Shown in pieces: positions 23,241 to 34,969 of a stretch of DNA of 64,000 nt. A model generated the notes under the pieces. The model had not been told where the DNA came from. It saw only the letters and a list, made by a program, of their open reading frames with translations, and did no database searches. This DNA comes from Calliopum simillimum (taxonomy: Eukaryota; Arthropoda; Insecta; Diptera; Lauxaniidae), in NCBI GenBank assembly GCA_951812925.1, contig OX638371.1, positions 79,307,697 through 79,371,696 of the forward strand. Direction: 5' to 3'. Every line of letters starts with the position of its first letter. Within the stretch, counting starts at the first letter, position 1. A program made the translations under genes and the position numbers.

Positions 23241-24352
23241 GATTTTGAACCAGTGTACATTAGACTGCTTCATGATTTTTTTTTTTTGCTTCCGATTTGC
23301 TTTCTAACAAGTTTTTTTGTGAAAACGATAGAAACTAAAAATTCTGGTGCAAGGTGAGCCCATAATATTAATATTTACTTGTGGCGCATCGTATTTCTTT
23401 GTTCTAAGTTTGAAAGAGCACTCTTCTAAACATTTTTGTACATATCTCGTCAAGAAAAAAGCGCATTAGATTGAGCATAAAATTTTTCATAAAACAGTTG
23501 GTAATAATTTTTTTCGTAAAGATGTTACTTCGGTAGTTTTTTAGCTTTAAAAGTTTATTTTCCGATTAACCTCAGCTCTCCCTATGAATGTAGACAACAA
23601 CAGCACATGTTGTAATGAAATCAAGGAGAAATAAAAATGTTGGGATAAAAAAAAAAAATTGGGTAACTAAAAGCAAAAAAAAAAAAAAAAGGTTTACTGT
23701 CTGCATTTGTAAAAAAGCAGAGATTTCTTTTATGTCCCTTAAATGTCAACCCTGATTTTCTCATCTTTCATGCAATTTATGATTTGCCTTGATAATTTTC
23801 TCACAATTTCAGTGAAAGTTCTAGTAAGCTTTTCGATTTGAATTCCCACTTTTAGTCATATTCTCCGCAGTTAAACATAAAAGCAACAATTTGGAATCCT
23901 TACAGAATTTTGAAATTCCAAAAATAAAAGAATCTACGCTGATAATGTTCACGCTCATGCTAAAGTTGATGTTATGTTTGTAGATGGTTCCGGTGTCGGA
24001 TGTCATGGGGTTTTTTTTTGGGGGGCATTAATGTTTAATGTGGCAAAAGGTTCACATAGAGATCCATTGGGATTTTTCACTTTGGGTAGCGCTCACATTA
24101 AATGGTTGGTTTCACACGTGTGGTTCGCTTGTGATGTTTTCGTTGGTGGAGAATCCTTTGAAATAACTGCAAATGGGCGACAGCGGCATTTAACGCTTTT
24201 AGCTGACTTTTAGACAATGTTTCACATGCGAACAATTTTCTCCCAAGCACAAAATTTCATTTGCATTCGTTTGAATTTTTTTTAGGGTTTTCGTCCTTTA
24301 CTCTATGGAATGAATATATATATAGATATTTTTATACATGTATGTACATATG
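23241..24352. other. Stretch without a recognisable gene
   Basis: A-rich runs occur near 23650-23690 and the frame 23974-24213 has no recognisable family. The part closest to 24350 lies just beyond the predicted poly(A) site of the lysozyme gene. Confidence 0.4.
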
Positions 24353-24358
24353 TTTATT
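24353..24358 (-). terminator. Poly(A) signal of the lysozyme gene
   Basis: AATAAA on the minus strand lies about 65 bp beyond the stop codon at 24425-24423. It is the first canonical signal after the stop. Confidence 0.5.
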
Positions 24359-24422
24359 AAGAATATAAAAATAAATTAAATTATCTTAACTTGATTTCAC
24401 TGGAATCCAATCCAATTTTGTG

Positions 24423-24631
24423 TTAAAATTTGCGCATGCACATGTCATAACGTTTTTCATGTATCTTTGACATTCCTTCTCGCATACATCTTGATGGACC
24501 GAGTATATGTAGCATCGCATAATCTGTGCAATCTATTCTGCCATCATTATTACAATCCCTGGCGTATTTTTTAATAAAATTGTCCACAGCTTCTGTAGCA
24601 CAACATTGGTCTGTGATGCAGTCGTAAAATT
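24423..24631 (-). CDS. Lysozyme gene exon 3 (second half of lysozyme domain), 9.1 kb from exon 2
   Basis: An acceptor TTTCTTACAG (24641-24632) opens a 209-nt exon whose first two bases complete the codon left by exon 2. It encodes 68 further residues with eight cysteines, including the family's second-half pattern of Asp-Cys-Asn-x-Asp-Gly then Cys-x-Asp-Tyr, and ends at TAA 24425-24423. It has no start codon and was found only through family similarity and phase. Confidence 0.75.
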
Positions 24632-27600
24632 CTGTAAGAAATTTAATTAAATTAATTTTACATTGAGAGAAAAAAGAAAAGAAAAATATGGTTATAGAAT
24701 CTTGAAATATATTTAAAAAAGATAAAGTTATTAAGGAGTTATAGTTATATTAGAAAAAAAAAAGAAAAAAAATATTGGTATGAAAAGATTTCTGCATTCT
24801 TACATGGCTCAGTGATCAGGCAATCTCTATTGGATGATACTCTAAAACTGCAAAAAAACTTAGATAATCCCAACAATAACAGCTTCCAGGATTTTGACAA
24901 GAAAGAGAAGCAGTACATTGTGCTGTTTCCTTGGCAGAGTTTTTACTAACTCCCCAGCAAAGAGAGCAAAAGAGCCAAAATATTTTTTTTTTGCAAAAAT
25001 AAGTAACACAGGGACAAAAAAAATCTTTTTATTACTGCCTTAGTTTTTTAAGAAAATTCTGTTTTATTCAAGCTATTAATATCAAAGATATTATATATTT
25101 ATTGGCTTTGAATCTAAAGATATCAAGTAGATGCGTACTTTCCGGGTAATCACCCATTGAAGTAAAGGCATCTACACTTCATACAAAGGATTTTATTATA
25201 TTTGCATAGATATGTACCTTTACTTCGATAGATAATAATTCAGAAAGTAAGCCAAAAGAATGACGCCGTTTGCTGTAAGTGTGAATAAATATGCCTCAAA
25301 ATAGCGGTGTTTTCACCTTAGGGGCCATCTATTAATGACGTAAGATTTTTAGGGGGGAGGGGGTAGTGAAAAATTTAACGATTTCTTATGTGTGAGAAAG
25401 AGGAGTTATACAATATCTTACGTAAGATTCACAATACTATCTTCAAATGAAACGCAGCGCATACATACAATAATTAATTTAATTAAAGATAACACAGTGC
25501 AACAATTTCAAAAAAATTTCATAGTCACAAGACTTGGCTATACTGGGACAATAGCCCTACCATAGCTGAGTAAGTCACCGAAAGGTTTTGCAAAGTTAGC
25601 GGCATAACGATTTTTATCAATATCTAAAGTTTTTGTTAGAGATTCTTCATTTTTCGATCAAAGCTCATGTACTATAAAAGAAACCGTTATTTTATTCTAC
25701 TATATTTATAGCTAAATGTCCAACAAGCAACTGTTCCCAACATACTTTGTCAAAAAATTTTATACAGTGGGTATTTCGATGTAAAATTTTTGGTCTTTTT
25801 TAGTTTTTCGACTATAACCCTCAGAATATCAATATTCAAAAAAAAACTTACTGGTGAAAAATTGTACTAGACTATAAAATCCATAAATTGCTTTAATACT
25901 ATAGAGGCATTCGGTCGGTAAAGTAGAATTTCGGCTGTTGAACGCCCGCGGCTGGCAAAACGGTTTTTTTTTTCTCAAAAGCGAGGCATAGTACGAAACA
26001 AATGTGTATAGCATTAAACGCTTAGAATTGTCCAAGGAGTTGAACCGAGGACGTCATAATTTGTGCAACTCTCAAACGCAGCTAACGCTTAGACCAATAC
26101 ACCGCGTTTTTAATCCATTCCTAAAATTGTGATAATTACGTGTTACAAAATGAATTGATAGATTTATATGAAAATCTTAATTATCATATACATGACATGT
26201 ATACATGTCATTAAGTAACACACTTAAAAATTCTTAAAATCAATATAATTTGTTAAGTCAGTTTTTTCGGGTTTTGTATTATTATTATTATATTTTTAAT
26301 TAGACGGATAAGACCCACTGAGATATATCTTTGTTGAAAATTGGTTATTTTCATCATAAAAGTAAAAGCAAAACAATAATTTTCATACAAAAATCATAAA
26401 CTAATTGTTTTAACTTCAAATATCTCTTAACTTGAAAAACTGACTGTAGGGGAGAATGGGAAGATTTGCAACAGAGGGAGTTGTGCAACACGTCGATGAA
26501 TGTCAAATGACAGTAGCTGTCATGTGACCAACTACCGTCAATTGTTTTTCTCGCTATGATCTAACATTTTCACAAGCACTCGTCGCGTCAACCAGTGGCG
26601 GATCCAGAGGGGGGCGATGGGGCGATCGCCCCCTCTCTGAAACCTAAACTATATGTAAAAATTTTGAAAACATTCTGTTATTATCTAGAAATGTAGTCAA
26701 TCGGCCCCCCCTCTTGACAATGCTGGATCCGCCACTGGCGTCAACACATATTCTTCGCGTCGCTCTTCACTGTGCGTTGAAAAATTTGTCGGAAAGTTTC
26801 ATTGGCCTCTTTTGTTTGCGGTGTTTTCAGTCACTTATTGAAACTGATCATAAGGGTCAATATATACATACAAAACATTTCTTTGTAATTACCCTTGCAA
26901 CGCATGAAAGTAATGACACACAAACATTCGATGTATCGATTGACAGTTTTCAACCCGAGTTTGCATTTTTGTCAATATTTCGTATGTTTCATGCAATTTG
27001 ATGGATTTTCTTCACCGAATTTAGTATTTTTCTTGATTTTATTCGTGGTTTTTCGTTATTTTTGTAGGAAGTCGTCATGCTACGTCATAATTATCGTGCG
27101 ACCAGAAAACCAGCGAGTGATATCAATGCCTTAGTGGCTGCAATCAAAGAGTTAATTTAGTACAGAATATTTATCAAAATATGTAATTTTCTTTAATTTA
27201 AAGCTGTGTTACAAAACTCCCTCCATGTTGCACAACTCCCCAAAAACGAGTCCTTTGCGCCAACAAGCATAACTTTTAGATTTTTTTAAATTCCAATCGA
27301 ACCTTTTAGCCAGAAGTTGTGTTTTGAAGCATACTAGAGATTCTATATACTGAGATGCTAAAAAAAATGAATTTTATTGTTTTTTTTCCCTGAAACCAAA
27401 TCTGTCGCACAACTCCCCATTCTCCCCTACTTATTTGACTTGACATATTCATCATAAACTAAATTTCATATTACTATATTTTTTATTATTATAATAATTA
27501 TAAATTCCTTTATAAAATAACGTCAGAGCAAGAGTCCAACCCATTTTCTGCCGCAGAGTTTTTGAACAGGAAATTTTTACATTTTCATATGATTTTTTTC

Positions 27601-30600
27601 CTTCTCGGGACTTAAGCGAAGCTATCTGTTATATGCCATATGGTCTGCAGCATTATTAAAATTTTACTGAAGCTATAACACATTTAGCCCGTGCGGGTGA
27701 GGGGTCAGAATATGCCCGAGGTAAGCATGCCTGTCGTAAGAGGCGACTAAAAGCGGGAGACCAGCCAGGGTGTGGAAGGGCGAAGCGTTGGACAGCGTTG
27801 CGCCTTGAAAGAAAACCCACAATGCCCGTAACTGGCACTGACAAGGCGAGTCGATGCCGCCTTAAAATAAGCATCTTGTCAAAATCCTGAAGCGTCTGAC
27901 CCATAGTGGGCGGCTCCCAGGTCAGCGTCTGTTCCAGATTGGGCGGCTGAAATTAAAAGTGAATTTGGCCACTATAGTTGCAGCGTTTGCCGGATCCAGC
28001 TTTAAGCTTATAACTTGCTGCGTGGGGCGTTGCCGAGAAGATTATACTAATGAAGCATGGATCGAAAAACGATGGAAAATAACTCTCCAACTGGTACCCA
28101 CCAGAGTGTGGTTAATCCACCTGCCTCGGCAGCATGCACATCGGATTTGGAGGTGCAAGAAACATGCATAGTTAGGAATGATTCTCTTATAACTGGAACC
28201 AATATGGTTTCTCAAAATTTTAAAATAACACATTTACATCGACCATGCACTAACAACGAATTCGAAAAGTACAATATTTTTCGCCCTTTAAGGCTAAGAT
28301 ATCTCAAAATCCTGACAAGCTAGAGCAATTTCGGTGCCGGATTCAGCATCGAAAATACATTTAAAATTATTATTATTGTTTTGTTTGTTGGTTTTTTTGT
28401 CGATTTTTTTGTTATATTTGGATAATTTCATTTAAATTGAGATTTCTTAAAAACGCCGCCACTTACGATTTTATAAAATGAGGAATGGTGTGGTAGATCC
28501 CTTGATACCAATTTAGTTAAAACGCATTTGTGGTCTGTCTTAAAATTGAAATCGAATCTACCTAGCTGTAGGGGTAGATATTTTCAGGAAAAAATAAGGG
28601 TACTGTTCTCACATTTTAATTCACCAAGAGCAAAACCTAGACAGCTTTGTGGTTTTTGTGGATCACCCTAATGTTTTCTTAAACTTTGCCCTCGATGAGA
28701 CGCCATTTGTGATCATCCAATCCACATCATTTCTTGGCTACCACATTATTTGATAGTGCGTTATGTCTGTTACGCGTATTCAATATCTAAGCAAAATTGT
28801 GCAAAACCGCCATTGTTCGACTTTCCGAACACTCCCACCTGACGAAACTATAACAGGCAAACATTTTTGAAAATGGATTGGAGTTTTTGGGTCGTACTTA
28901 CTTTTGAAACATTGCATTTGATTGTAGATTCAAACTTTAGTTTAGCGCGGCAAAAAATGGGTTACACAACGCCATTAAAGTTCAAACTACATATCTCAAT
29001 CATATCTCGTTTTTTTGGGATATCATTTTGTGAGAATGATCTAGGCAGTCTCGAGATTGTTATATTTCTGTAAAGCTTCTGCTCTACATTAAACAATGGA
29101 AAAGAGAAGTTTTTGTTATCAGCCTACGACTAAAATGGTTGACGAAATGTTTTTTTCTAAAAGTTTAATGAAATGTGAAGCATTTGAATAGAATTTGATA
29201 TCCACGATCTAGTTTAATTTTTTTTTTTTTTTTTTTGTTTCAAATAAAAAAAGAACCTCTCTCTATCTTTTGGCCAAAAAGCACAAAAAGCAGAACTATA
29301 ATTGTCAAATAATTGCTGTGCATATTAGGGCTGTTCAAAAAAAAAAATTTTTCGAATTTCTTAGATATACTTTGGCATCACGATCTACATCATGACAGAA
29401 TATCCCATGAATTTTTTCAGATTTTTAAATGCATTTTTAAAGGTGGCTCAAAGCAAAAATATATTTTTATTATTTTTTTTTTTAGCATTAATTATAAAAT
29501 GTTGTCATACAATTTGAAAAGTGTTCATTTCGTTTAAAGCACGATGACTTTTTTTCTCTGAAAAACCGTTAAATTTCGCCTTTTTAAAGCAGTTTTTCGT
29601 TTTTTAAGAGGTGTACATTTTTTTTTAAAGTTCATTATAAAACAAACAAAATAAATGTTTTTTAGTTAGGTAAGGTTAGAGTGGCGGTTTAGCGATGCAA
29701 GCTAAAACCTAAGTAGCACTAAAAGTGCCATTTGAATACCACAAAAGTGACTCGACAGACTGGTATAAGTGTATGTGAAAATTTTAATCACCTAACTAAC
29801 GATATCTATATCCAGTTAGTCCTATTAAGGTAATTGAGCAGCGAGTCAATTTCAATGTCGGCAATTTCGCTGAGTGTATTGAAGAAAGGCTTTCCCAGTG
29901 ATGTAAGTCTAACTCTAGCCAGAGCTGGGCAGTCACAGAGAAAGTGTTCAAGAGATTCTTGCTCGCTTGCAACTAAGCAACTCCGACAAAAGGGGTTGAA
30001 AGGGATGCCTAGTTTTTCAGCATGCTTGCCGATGGCCCAGTGTCCAGTGCAAACTGCGGTAATTCTTGCTATATTAATACGGTTATTAGCTAGTAAATAA
30101 GTAGTTTTTGACCTGCTATATGAAGGCCAGATTGACCTGGATATCCTACATGTAGTCAATGCTTTCCAATTAGTGTTCGCGTCAATTAAGTAAAAAGAGA
30201 AGATCCTCTTCTTTACTATACCTAGCCGAGTATGTACCCGCACCGCACTGGTGACGTTGAGGGAGGAACCGTGCCTAGCAAGTTCGTCAGCCTTTTTGTT
30301 GCCCTCGATGTCCCTATGGCCTGGAACCCAAACGAGAGCAATATCAAACCGACGCCCGAGCCTGACTAACTCCTTCTTGCAGTCCCCCACCAATTTTGAC
30401 CTTATTATTGCTGAATTCAGTGCTTTGATAGCTGCCTGACTGTCTGAGAGAATTGCCACTTTTCCGAAAATGTCATTATTCCCTAATGATTTGCAGGCTT
30501 CGAAGATGGCAAAAACTTCTGCCTGAAAAACGCTGGCTGAATCTGGCAAGCGAAATGCTTGAGATAGTTTCAGGTTTTCTGAAAATATTCCCGCACCAAC

Positions 30601-33600
30601 ACCACACTCCATCTTGGAACCATCGGTGTATATGGCGGTTTCAAAATTTAGGTTGATACTGCCATCTTCCCACTGAGCTCTATCAGGAATCCATACTCGA
30701 AAGTTATTATCAAAACTGAGTATGGGGCAGGTGTAATCTGTTGAGCTCTTGAGCTCAGTTTGCAAATTTTCAAGGATGGAAGAGTGACCATACGGCTTTG
30801 GTACCCAAGAACCGGTTTCCCTGAGTCTAACTGCGCTGCTTGAAGCAATTGCTTTAATAAAAGAGGTAGGAGGCAAAAGGTGTAGAATAACGCTTAGAGC
30901 TGCGGTAGGGCAAGATCTCAGTGCCCCCGTTACACCGACACATGCGGTCCTTTGCACCCTCTCTAGTTTTGCCTGATTATAGCATTTGCTAGTGGCCCGC
31001 CACCAAACTAGGGAGCCATAAGTGAGGATTGGACGTACTACTGCTGTGTACATCCAAAGTACCATTTTTGGTTGAAGTTCCCATTTTTTACTGAAAGTTT
31101 TTTTGCAGGCGTAGAAGGCTATGCAGGCGTTCTTGCTTCTCAGTTCGATGTTTTCTTTCCAGTTTAGTTTTGGATCCAGTATGACTCCTAGATACTTGGC
31201 TGTCTTGGAAAGTGTCAGAGTATGCCCATTTAGCCGAGGGAGATTGAAGTTTGGAATTTTGGTTTTTGTGGTGAAAAGCATAAGCTCAGTTTTTGCTGGG
31301 TTTACTCCTAATCACGTCTGGAAAGGGGCCTGATACCAGTATTACCACATCATCCGCATACGCAACAACCTTAACCCCATTTTTGTTAAGCTGATTAAGG
31401 ATAGTGTTAATAACCACTAGCCAGAGCAGAGGTGAGAGGACACCACCCTGAGGTGTTACTCTAAAACAAATTTTTCAAATTCATTGACAACATTTTATAA
31501 TTAATGCTAAAAAAAATAATAAAAATATATTTTTGCTTTGAACCACCTTTAAAAATGCATTTAAAAATCTGAAAAAATTCATGGGATATTCTGTCATGAT
31601 GTAGAACGTGATGTCAAAGTATATCTAAGAAATTCGAAAAAAAATTTTTTTTTGAACAGCCCTAGTGCATATCTTCATAAATTCTCTTTGTTATCGTTCT
31701 TGACGCTGAAATTGATGAAGTACTTAATAAGGCCAATAGTGTGATTCAAAGAGGTTTCTTTCAGACATTCGGATATGCAAAATAAACTACATACCTTACT
31801 GTGGAATTGCAAAAAAATTTACCTAAATCTTAATGCACATAAGACTAAAATTGTAAAATTAAATCTGTCCAAATACATATAAAACAATGAATATGAATTA
31901 AACTTAAAATGCAAATAATATCCGTTTTCAATTCTAAAATTTTTCTACTTTAATATTAAAGTATGAAATTGATTCTAGTAAAATGCTTCTTTATGGTTGT
32001 TGATTCCATATGAATTTTCTATGAGGTATAGAATTTTTGAAATGTGATATATTATTAAAAGACCCTTGACAGAGCGAAAGCGAAAGAAAAACCAAGTATT
32101 TCGATTGAAACAGAACGATAAAACGTAATATAAAAAATGGCAAAAAGTAAAATAAAATTCAAAATGAAAAGTTGCTCATGAAATTTGTGCGTTTCCCTAT
32201 TTCTATGTACTTTTTTAACGACATAAAGGATTTTTTTTTCTGCTGGCTTTGATCAATTACTTAGGTCAGTGAATTTAAGGATATCCTCACGTTGTATGGT
32301 ATAACTAACAGACAAAAGACAAAAAATACCTCTATGTTGGGAATATTTTTTTTATTTAGTCACTGACAAGTCGCAGGGAGTATTTAAGATTTTACGATAT
32401 GTCAGCTTTAAAAAGCGAGAATATCTTAAAAAGTAAAACAAAAAAGTGATTGTCAATTTAAGAAAAAAAAAAAATTTTTTGACTTTGACAGCCATTTTAA
32501 TATATGAAGCAAAACACGCCAAGCGTACCAGCTGAAAATTTTTTTGTCTTCGATTTCGCTCAAATTTGGCAATATGGTAGATCCGGTGTGAAAAGAACTT
32601 TTTTTCACCAACATTATTTACACTTAAAAATACTTTTGAATTTTTTTTTAAAAAACCCCCTTTAAATTTCACACGTATTTCTTGGATGATTCTTAGCATT
32701 TTATGCCTAGTACACTTTATTCGGAAGATGCTTTATTCTTGAGTAAACAAAGAGTTTTGCCTGCAGCGGGCGTTCAAAAGCCAAAAACTCTCATCTAGCG
32801 ACCGAACCCCATCTTGAGTCATACATCATTTGAAAGCTTATAAATTATGATTTAATTTAAGGGGAATTTTTTTTTGAAAAAAAGTCAAAATTATTTTTAA
32901 GTTTAAAAAATTTTGGTAAAAAAAAATTTTTTTTACCAAGTAATATTTTTTTATGAAAAGAACACTTAAAAATGAATGGGACCAGTTACTTAGATATATC
33001 AATTTACAAACTTTGGTGTAAGGTATAAATTTAAAAAAAAACACCCTTTTCATGAAAATGACTAAAAAAGCCAACTTCAATAGACTGTATTTTAACAAAA
33101 ATTGGTGCTGGGACCAAATCTTTCCGGATTATTGTTTTTGCACACCGGATCTACTATACTGCCAAATTTAAGCGAAATTGGAGACAAAAAAATTTTCAGC
33201 TGATACACTTGGCGTGTTTTGCGTCATATGGAGCATTTCATACGTAACTGGATAGTATTTTACTTTTTCTTATAGTACTACAATAGTTGAGACTGGTATC
33301 CATGATTTAATTAAATTTTATTTATCAAGCCGTTTAAGAGATACAAACTTACAAAAAAATTAAAAATCTGCGTAAACTACATTAACTATTTTTTTTGAAA
33401 TGCTCATAACTCCACATATGGTCAAAATCACAAAAAAGTAAACCGGAAAATAAATTTTTATTTGGTTACTTATGTAATGCCGCATATTTATAATCTCTGT
33501 CGTTAGTGCTAGAAATTTAACCAATGACTCAAGAATCTCTCTTGTTGCTTAGCAGTGCGCTGCCACTACTTAGTTACCATAATGCCTTATATAACTCATA

Positions 33601-34868
33601 AGCCATGCTGGCGTATTCCCTTAAGTGATAATTTGTGTGTCGGAAGTATTAATTTCGTTACGTTAATCAAATTCTATAAGTAAATCTTAATTATTGTAAC
33701 TCACTTTCATCATCGCTATGCTGTTCATGACTTTCATCATTTGTGTTTAATTCCGGCAGTCCAGCATCAATCCAATAGGGACGTGATATAACAAAGGGAC
33801 CATTTGTGGCTGACATGCTACATTGTGAAGCTGTTTCACAAATGCACTGCAGACAATGCGCATTCAAATAGTGGGTGGTGAATACATCGTCAAGAGTTGG
33901 TTCATAACCATTTGGCCAAAGTGTAAAATTTCTTTTCAGTGAACAATCGCTCCAGCTTTTTAATTTCTCATCATTCTCGCTACTATTAAACATATACTCT
34001 TCAAAATATGCAGCATCTGCCATTGCTGTTATGTTTTCAACACTTGTGTTACTTTCATATATGTATGGAGGATCATTAGTATATTCATCATCACCATCAT
34101 CAACATCAGGACCATTACTTTGATAATACTCGTCGTCTGGGTAATCATCATCATCATTTGAGTATGAGTATGGACGTTCTGTTGCTGTTGTAAGCATATA
34201 AGTAAGTGTTACTGCTGTTAATTTTGGTGCAACGGTTGTTGTATCTGTAATGATTTCATATTATAAAAATAAAATAAAAGAAGCGTGCCAATTGTTGATG
34301 GTTCGAAGCACATGAGTAAAGCAACATTCTCGTTCAGAAGTATTTTCAATAAGCACTCTTTTTGTTTGGAGTTTTCTGAACTTTCCTACTTATCAAAAGT
34401 GACAATTTCCTCAAACTCAGAAGTAACAAATTCTGATAAAATCAGATTCAAAGTTTCATTTAAATTTCCAATCAACCACCACAAGCTTTCGCATGTAGAT
34501 ATGCATAATCATGACTTACCAAGTTCTCCAGTATTTCGTAGGTGTCCCTTTGGAATACTTTTCAATATCGCATCCTTATTCCATGTCACTTGGAAAAAAA
34601 TAGCAAGCATTATCAATGCAATTGCTAAAGCGGCCAAGACACGACACCATACAGATATTCCAGATTTTTTTATTGTTATTTCTTCTTCTTCCACTTCGTG
34701 TGATTTTGTCACTTCTTCAGTGATAGAGATCACCTCGACCGCAACATCGGCAGGAATTGCTGGCACTGCTGTTGTTGGTTCTGGTTCATCTCCAGTTTGC
34801 ACTGCTTCCATTTCCACTTTTACGTCAGTTAATTTTAATGACGCATTCTCTAAGGATTCTCCTTTCAT
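24423..34868 (-). CDS. Membrane-anchored i-type lysozyme / destabilase (3 exons, minus strand)
   Basis: The exons 34868-34520, 34244-33705 and 24631-24423 join in frame (phase 1 at both junctions) into 365 residues. Residues about 73-96 form one hydrophobic helix after an acidic N-terminus, which predicts a type II membrane protein with the C-terminus outside. An Asp/Asn/Tyr-rich stalk with Asn-x-Ser/Thr sites follows. The C-terminal part matches the i-type lysozyme (destabilase) family: Cys-Leu-Gln-Cys-Ile-Cys-Glu, then Gly-Pro-Phe-x-Ile, Tyr-Trp-x-Asp-Ala-Gly, and in the last exon Asp-Cys-Asn-x-Asp-Gly-x-Ile-Asp-Cys-x-Asp-Tyr. The loop between the first cysteines and Gly-Pro-Phe is short. 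The position where muramidase-active members carry a catalytic Glu appears to be Ala, so muramidase activity is doubtful; I judge this from memory of the family. Confidence 0.8.
24780..25300. other. Intron sequence without a recognisable feature
   Basis: A minus-strand frame (about 24990-24812) rich in cysteine and bounded by splice-like words was examined. Its length does not fit the phase of the gene, so it is not annotated. Confidence 0.4.
25320..25430. repeat. GGGGCCATCTATTAATGACGTAAG repeat half
   Basis: A block starting GGGGCCATCTATTAATGACG and followed by GGGGGGAGGGGG resembles a widespread insect repeat of the form GGGCCATCCATTAA..ACGT plus a G-run. An inverted CTTACGTAAG lies near 25420. 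The right terminus is missing or decayed. Confidence 0.4.
25493..25640. repeat. Single-arm relative of the 15.5-16.0 kb palindrome
   Basis: The order CACAGTGCAACA, AAGTCACCGAAA, GGTTTTGCAAAGTT follows that of the left arm at 15493-15600, though diverged. Confidence 0.45.
25900..26250. repeat. Composite relic: foldback interior, tRNA-like sequence, TIR arm
   Basis: The part at 25940-26020 matches the GAACGCCCGCGGC interior of the GCAAAACACGCC foldback family. A minus-strand tRNA-like sequence follows, then an inverted arm (CATGACATGTATACATGTCATTAAG) whose complement is the left flank of the foldback at 11147-11175. The order suggests broken copies of the family at 14862-15386. Confidence 0.45.
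26030..26105 (-). repeat. tRNA-like sequence, second copy
   Basis: The B box GGTTCAACTCC (26046-26036) and an A-box-like TGGTCTAAGCGTTAGC (26096-26081) are on the minus strand. GACGTCCTCGG and TTGAGAGTTG are shared with the copy at 15.1 kb. It is diverged and has no good acceptor stem. Confidence 0.5.
26449..27427. mobile_element. TA-flanked element 4, private word GTTGCACAACTCCC
   Basis: The ends GGGGAGAATGGGAAGA and (complement) GGGGAGAATGGGGAGT are flanked by TA at 26447-26448 and 27428-27429. The word recurs near 26476, 27211, 27229 and 27406, with a partial copy near 26462. An hAT MITE is inserted at 26593-26737. The element lies in intron 2 of the lysozyme gene and has no transposase frame. 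Confidence 0.7.
26593..26737. mobile_element. hAT-type MITE with 8-bp target duplication
   Basis: The ends CAGTGGCGGATCCAG and CTGGATCCGCCACTG are flanked by the perfect duplication GCGTCAAC (26585-26592 and 26738-26745). It is 145 bp with a GGGGGG/CCCCCC subterminal pair. It is nested in TA-flanked element 4 and is therefore the younger of the two. Confidence 0.9.
27680..28225 (+). pseudogene. 5' fragment of a non-LTR retrotransposon (leader and start of ORF1)
   Basis: This is a GC-richer block with TGCCTGTCGTAAGAGGCGAC, a word I associate with the leaders of insect LINEs. An open frame follows from 28057 that is polar and Ser/Thr/Asn-rich, like the start of an ORF1. It breaks off after about 55 such residues where AT-rich sequence begins near 28220. 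The link to the LINE at 29.7-31.5 kb is possible but unproven. Confidence 0.4.
28290..28362. repeat. Isolated copy of the foldback module
   Basis: GATATCTCAAAATCCTGAC, AGAGCAATTTC and GCCGGATTCAGCATC follow in the same order as in the hairpins at 1.3 kb and 48.1 kb. Confidence 0.55.
28400..29310. other. Intron sequence without a recognisable feature
   Basis: AT-rich, with a T-run at 29220-29236 and chance frames only. Confidence 0.4.
29326..31664. mobile_element. hAT-like element with 190-bp inverted ends, containing a LINE
   Basis: The ends TAGGGCTGTTCAAAA and the complement are flanked by the perfect 8-bp repeat GTGCATAT (29318-29325 and 31665-31672). Inverted arms run 29326-29520 and 31475-31664. 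An 8-bp duplication with a TAGGGNTG end fits hAT. A 5'-truncated LINE fills most of the interior, so the element itself is a short non-autonomous one. It lies in intron 2 of the lysozyme gene. Confidence 0.75.
29660..31462 (-). pseudogene. 5'-truncated LINE: RT tail, RNase H and zinc-knuckle-like C-terminus
   Basis: The minus strand opens at the reverse-transcriptase block Thr-Pro-Gln-Gly-Gly followed by Ala-Tyr-Ala-Asp-Asp (about 31345). A deletion with frame change follows near 31305. The long frame 31281-29806 then holds the RT thumb, an RNase H domain (Tyr-Thr-Asp-Gly-Ser-Lys, Ser-Asp-Ser-Gln-Ala-Ala, Pro-Gly-His, Ala-Asp-Glu-Leu-Ala) and a Cys-x2-Cys-x10-His-x3-Cys motif. RNase H plus this motif points to the I/LOA/R1 group of LINEs. 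Endonuclease and RT front are missing, so it cannot move itself. The 3' end is near 29660. Confidence 0.75.
31680..32500. other. Intron sequence without a recognisable feature
   Basis: AT-rich with chance frames. No repeat ends or coding similarity were seen. Confidence 0.4.
32503..33231. mobile_element. GCAAAACACGCC foldback element, uninterrupted copy
   Basis: The ends TATGAAGCAAAACACGCC and the complement GGCGTGTTTTGCGTCATA define it. The left arm is shortened (32505-32605) and the right arm is full (32955-33231). The interior at 32660-32765 is the uninterrupted version of the sequence into which TA-flanked elements 1 and 2 inserted at 11.67 and 13.12 kb. It lies in intron 2 of the lysozyme gene. 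Confidence 0.7.
33240..33690. other. Intron sequence without a recognisable feature
   Basis: No element ends or coding stretch were seen here. It adjoins the donor of exon 2. Confidence 0.4.
33705..34244 (-). CDS. Lysozyme gene exon 2 (stalk and first half of lysozyme domain)
   Basis: Exon 2 opens after an acceptor CAG (34247-34245) preceded by TCATTA. It is 540 nt and ends at a GTGAGT donor (33704-33699), so both junctions are phase 1. It encodes the acidic stalk and the cysteine-rich start of the lysozyme domain. Without splicing the frame stops at 33691. Confidence 0.75.
34520..34868 (-). CDS. Lysozyme gene exon 1 (cytoplasmic tail and membrane helix)
   Basis: The start at 34868 is preferred over the upstream in-frame ATG at 34949. 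The duplicated exon at 55986 starts at the same methionine and has no open frame upstream of it. The exon ends one base into a codon at a GTAAGT donor (34519-34514). The long plus-strand frame at 34285-34983 is only the antisense of this exon. Confidence 0.75.
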
Positions 34869-34969
34869 TTTGCTATTCCAATTAGTTAATGTGTTTTTGT
34901 TGTTGTTATTGTTGCTATTTTTCTTTAAAACCAAAACCCTTGAAGTCACTTGTTTGGCAAACTCTCAAC

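Noticed and set aside
24795..24990. Cysteine-rich minus-strand reading, with a possible 44-nt mini-exon (acceptor TTTTGCAG, donor GTAAGA)
   Set aside because: Its length is not a multiple of three and would break the phase between exons 2 and 3; the resemblance to secreted peptides is weak.
32352..33098. Lys/Phe-rich minus-strand frames
   Set aside because: Readings of the foldback copy and adjoining A/T runs.
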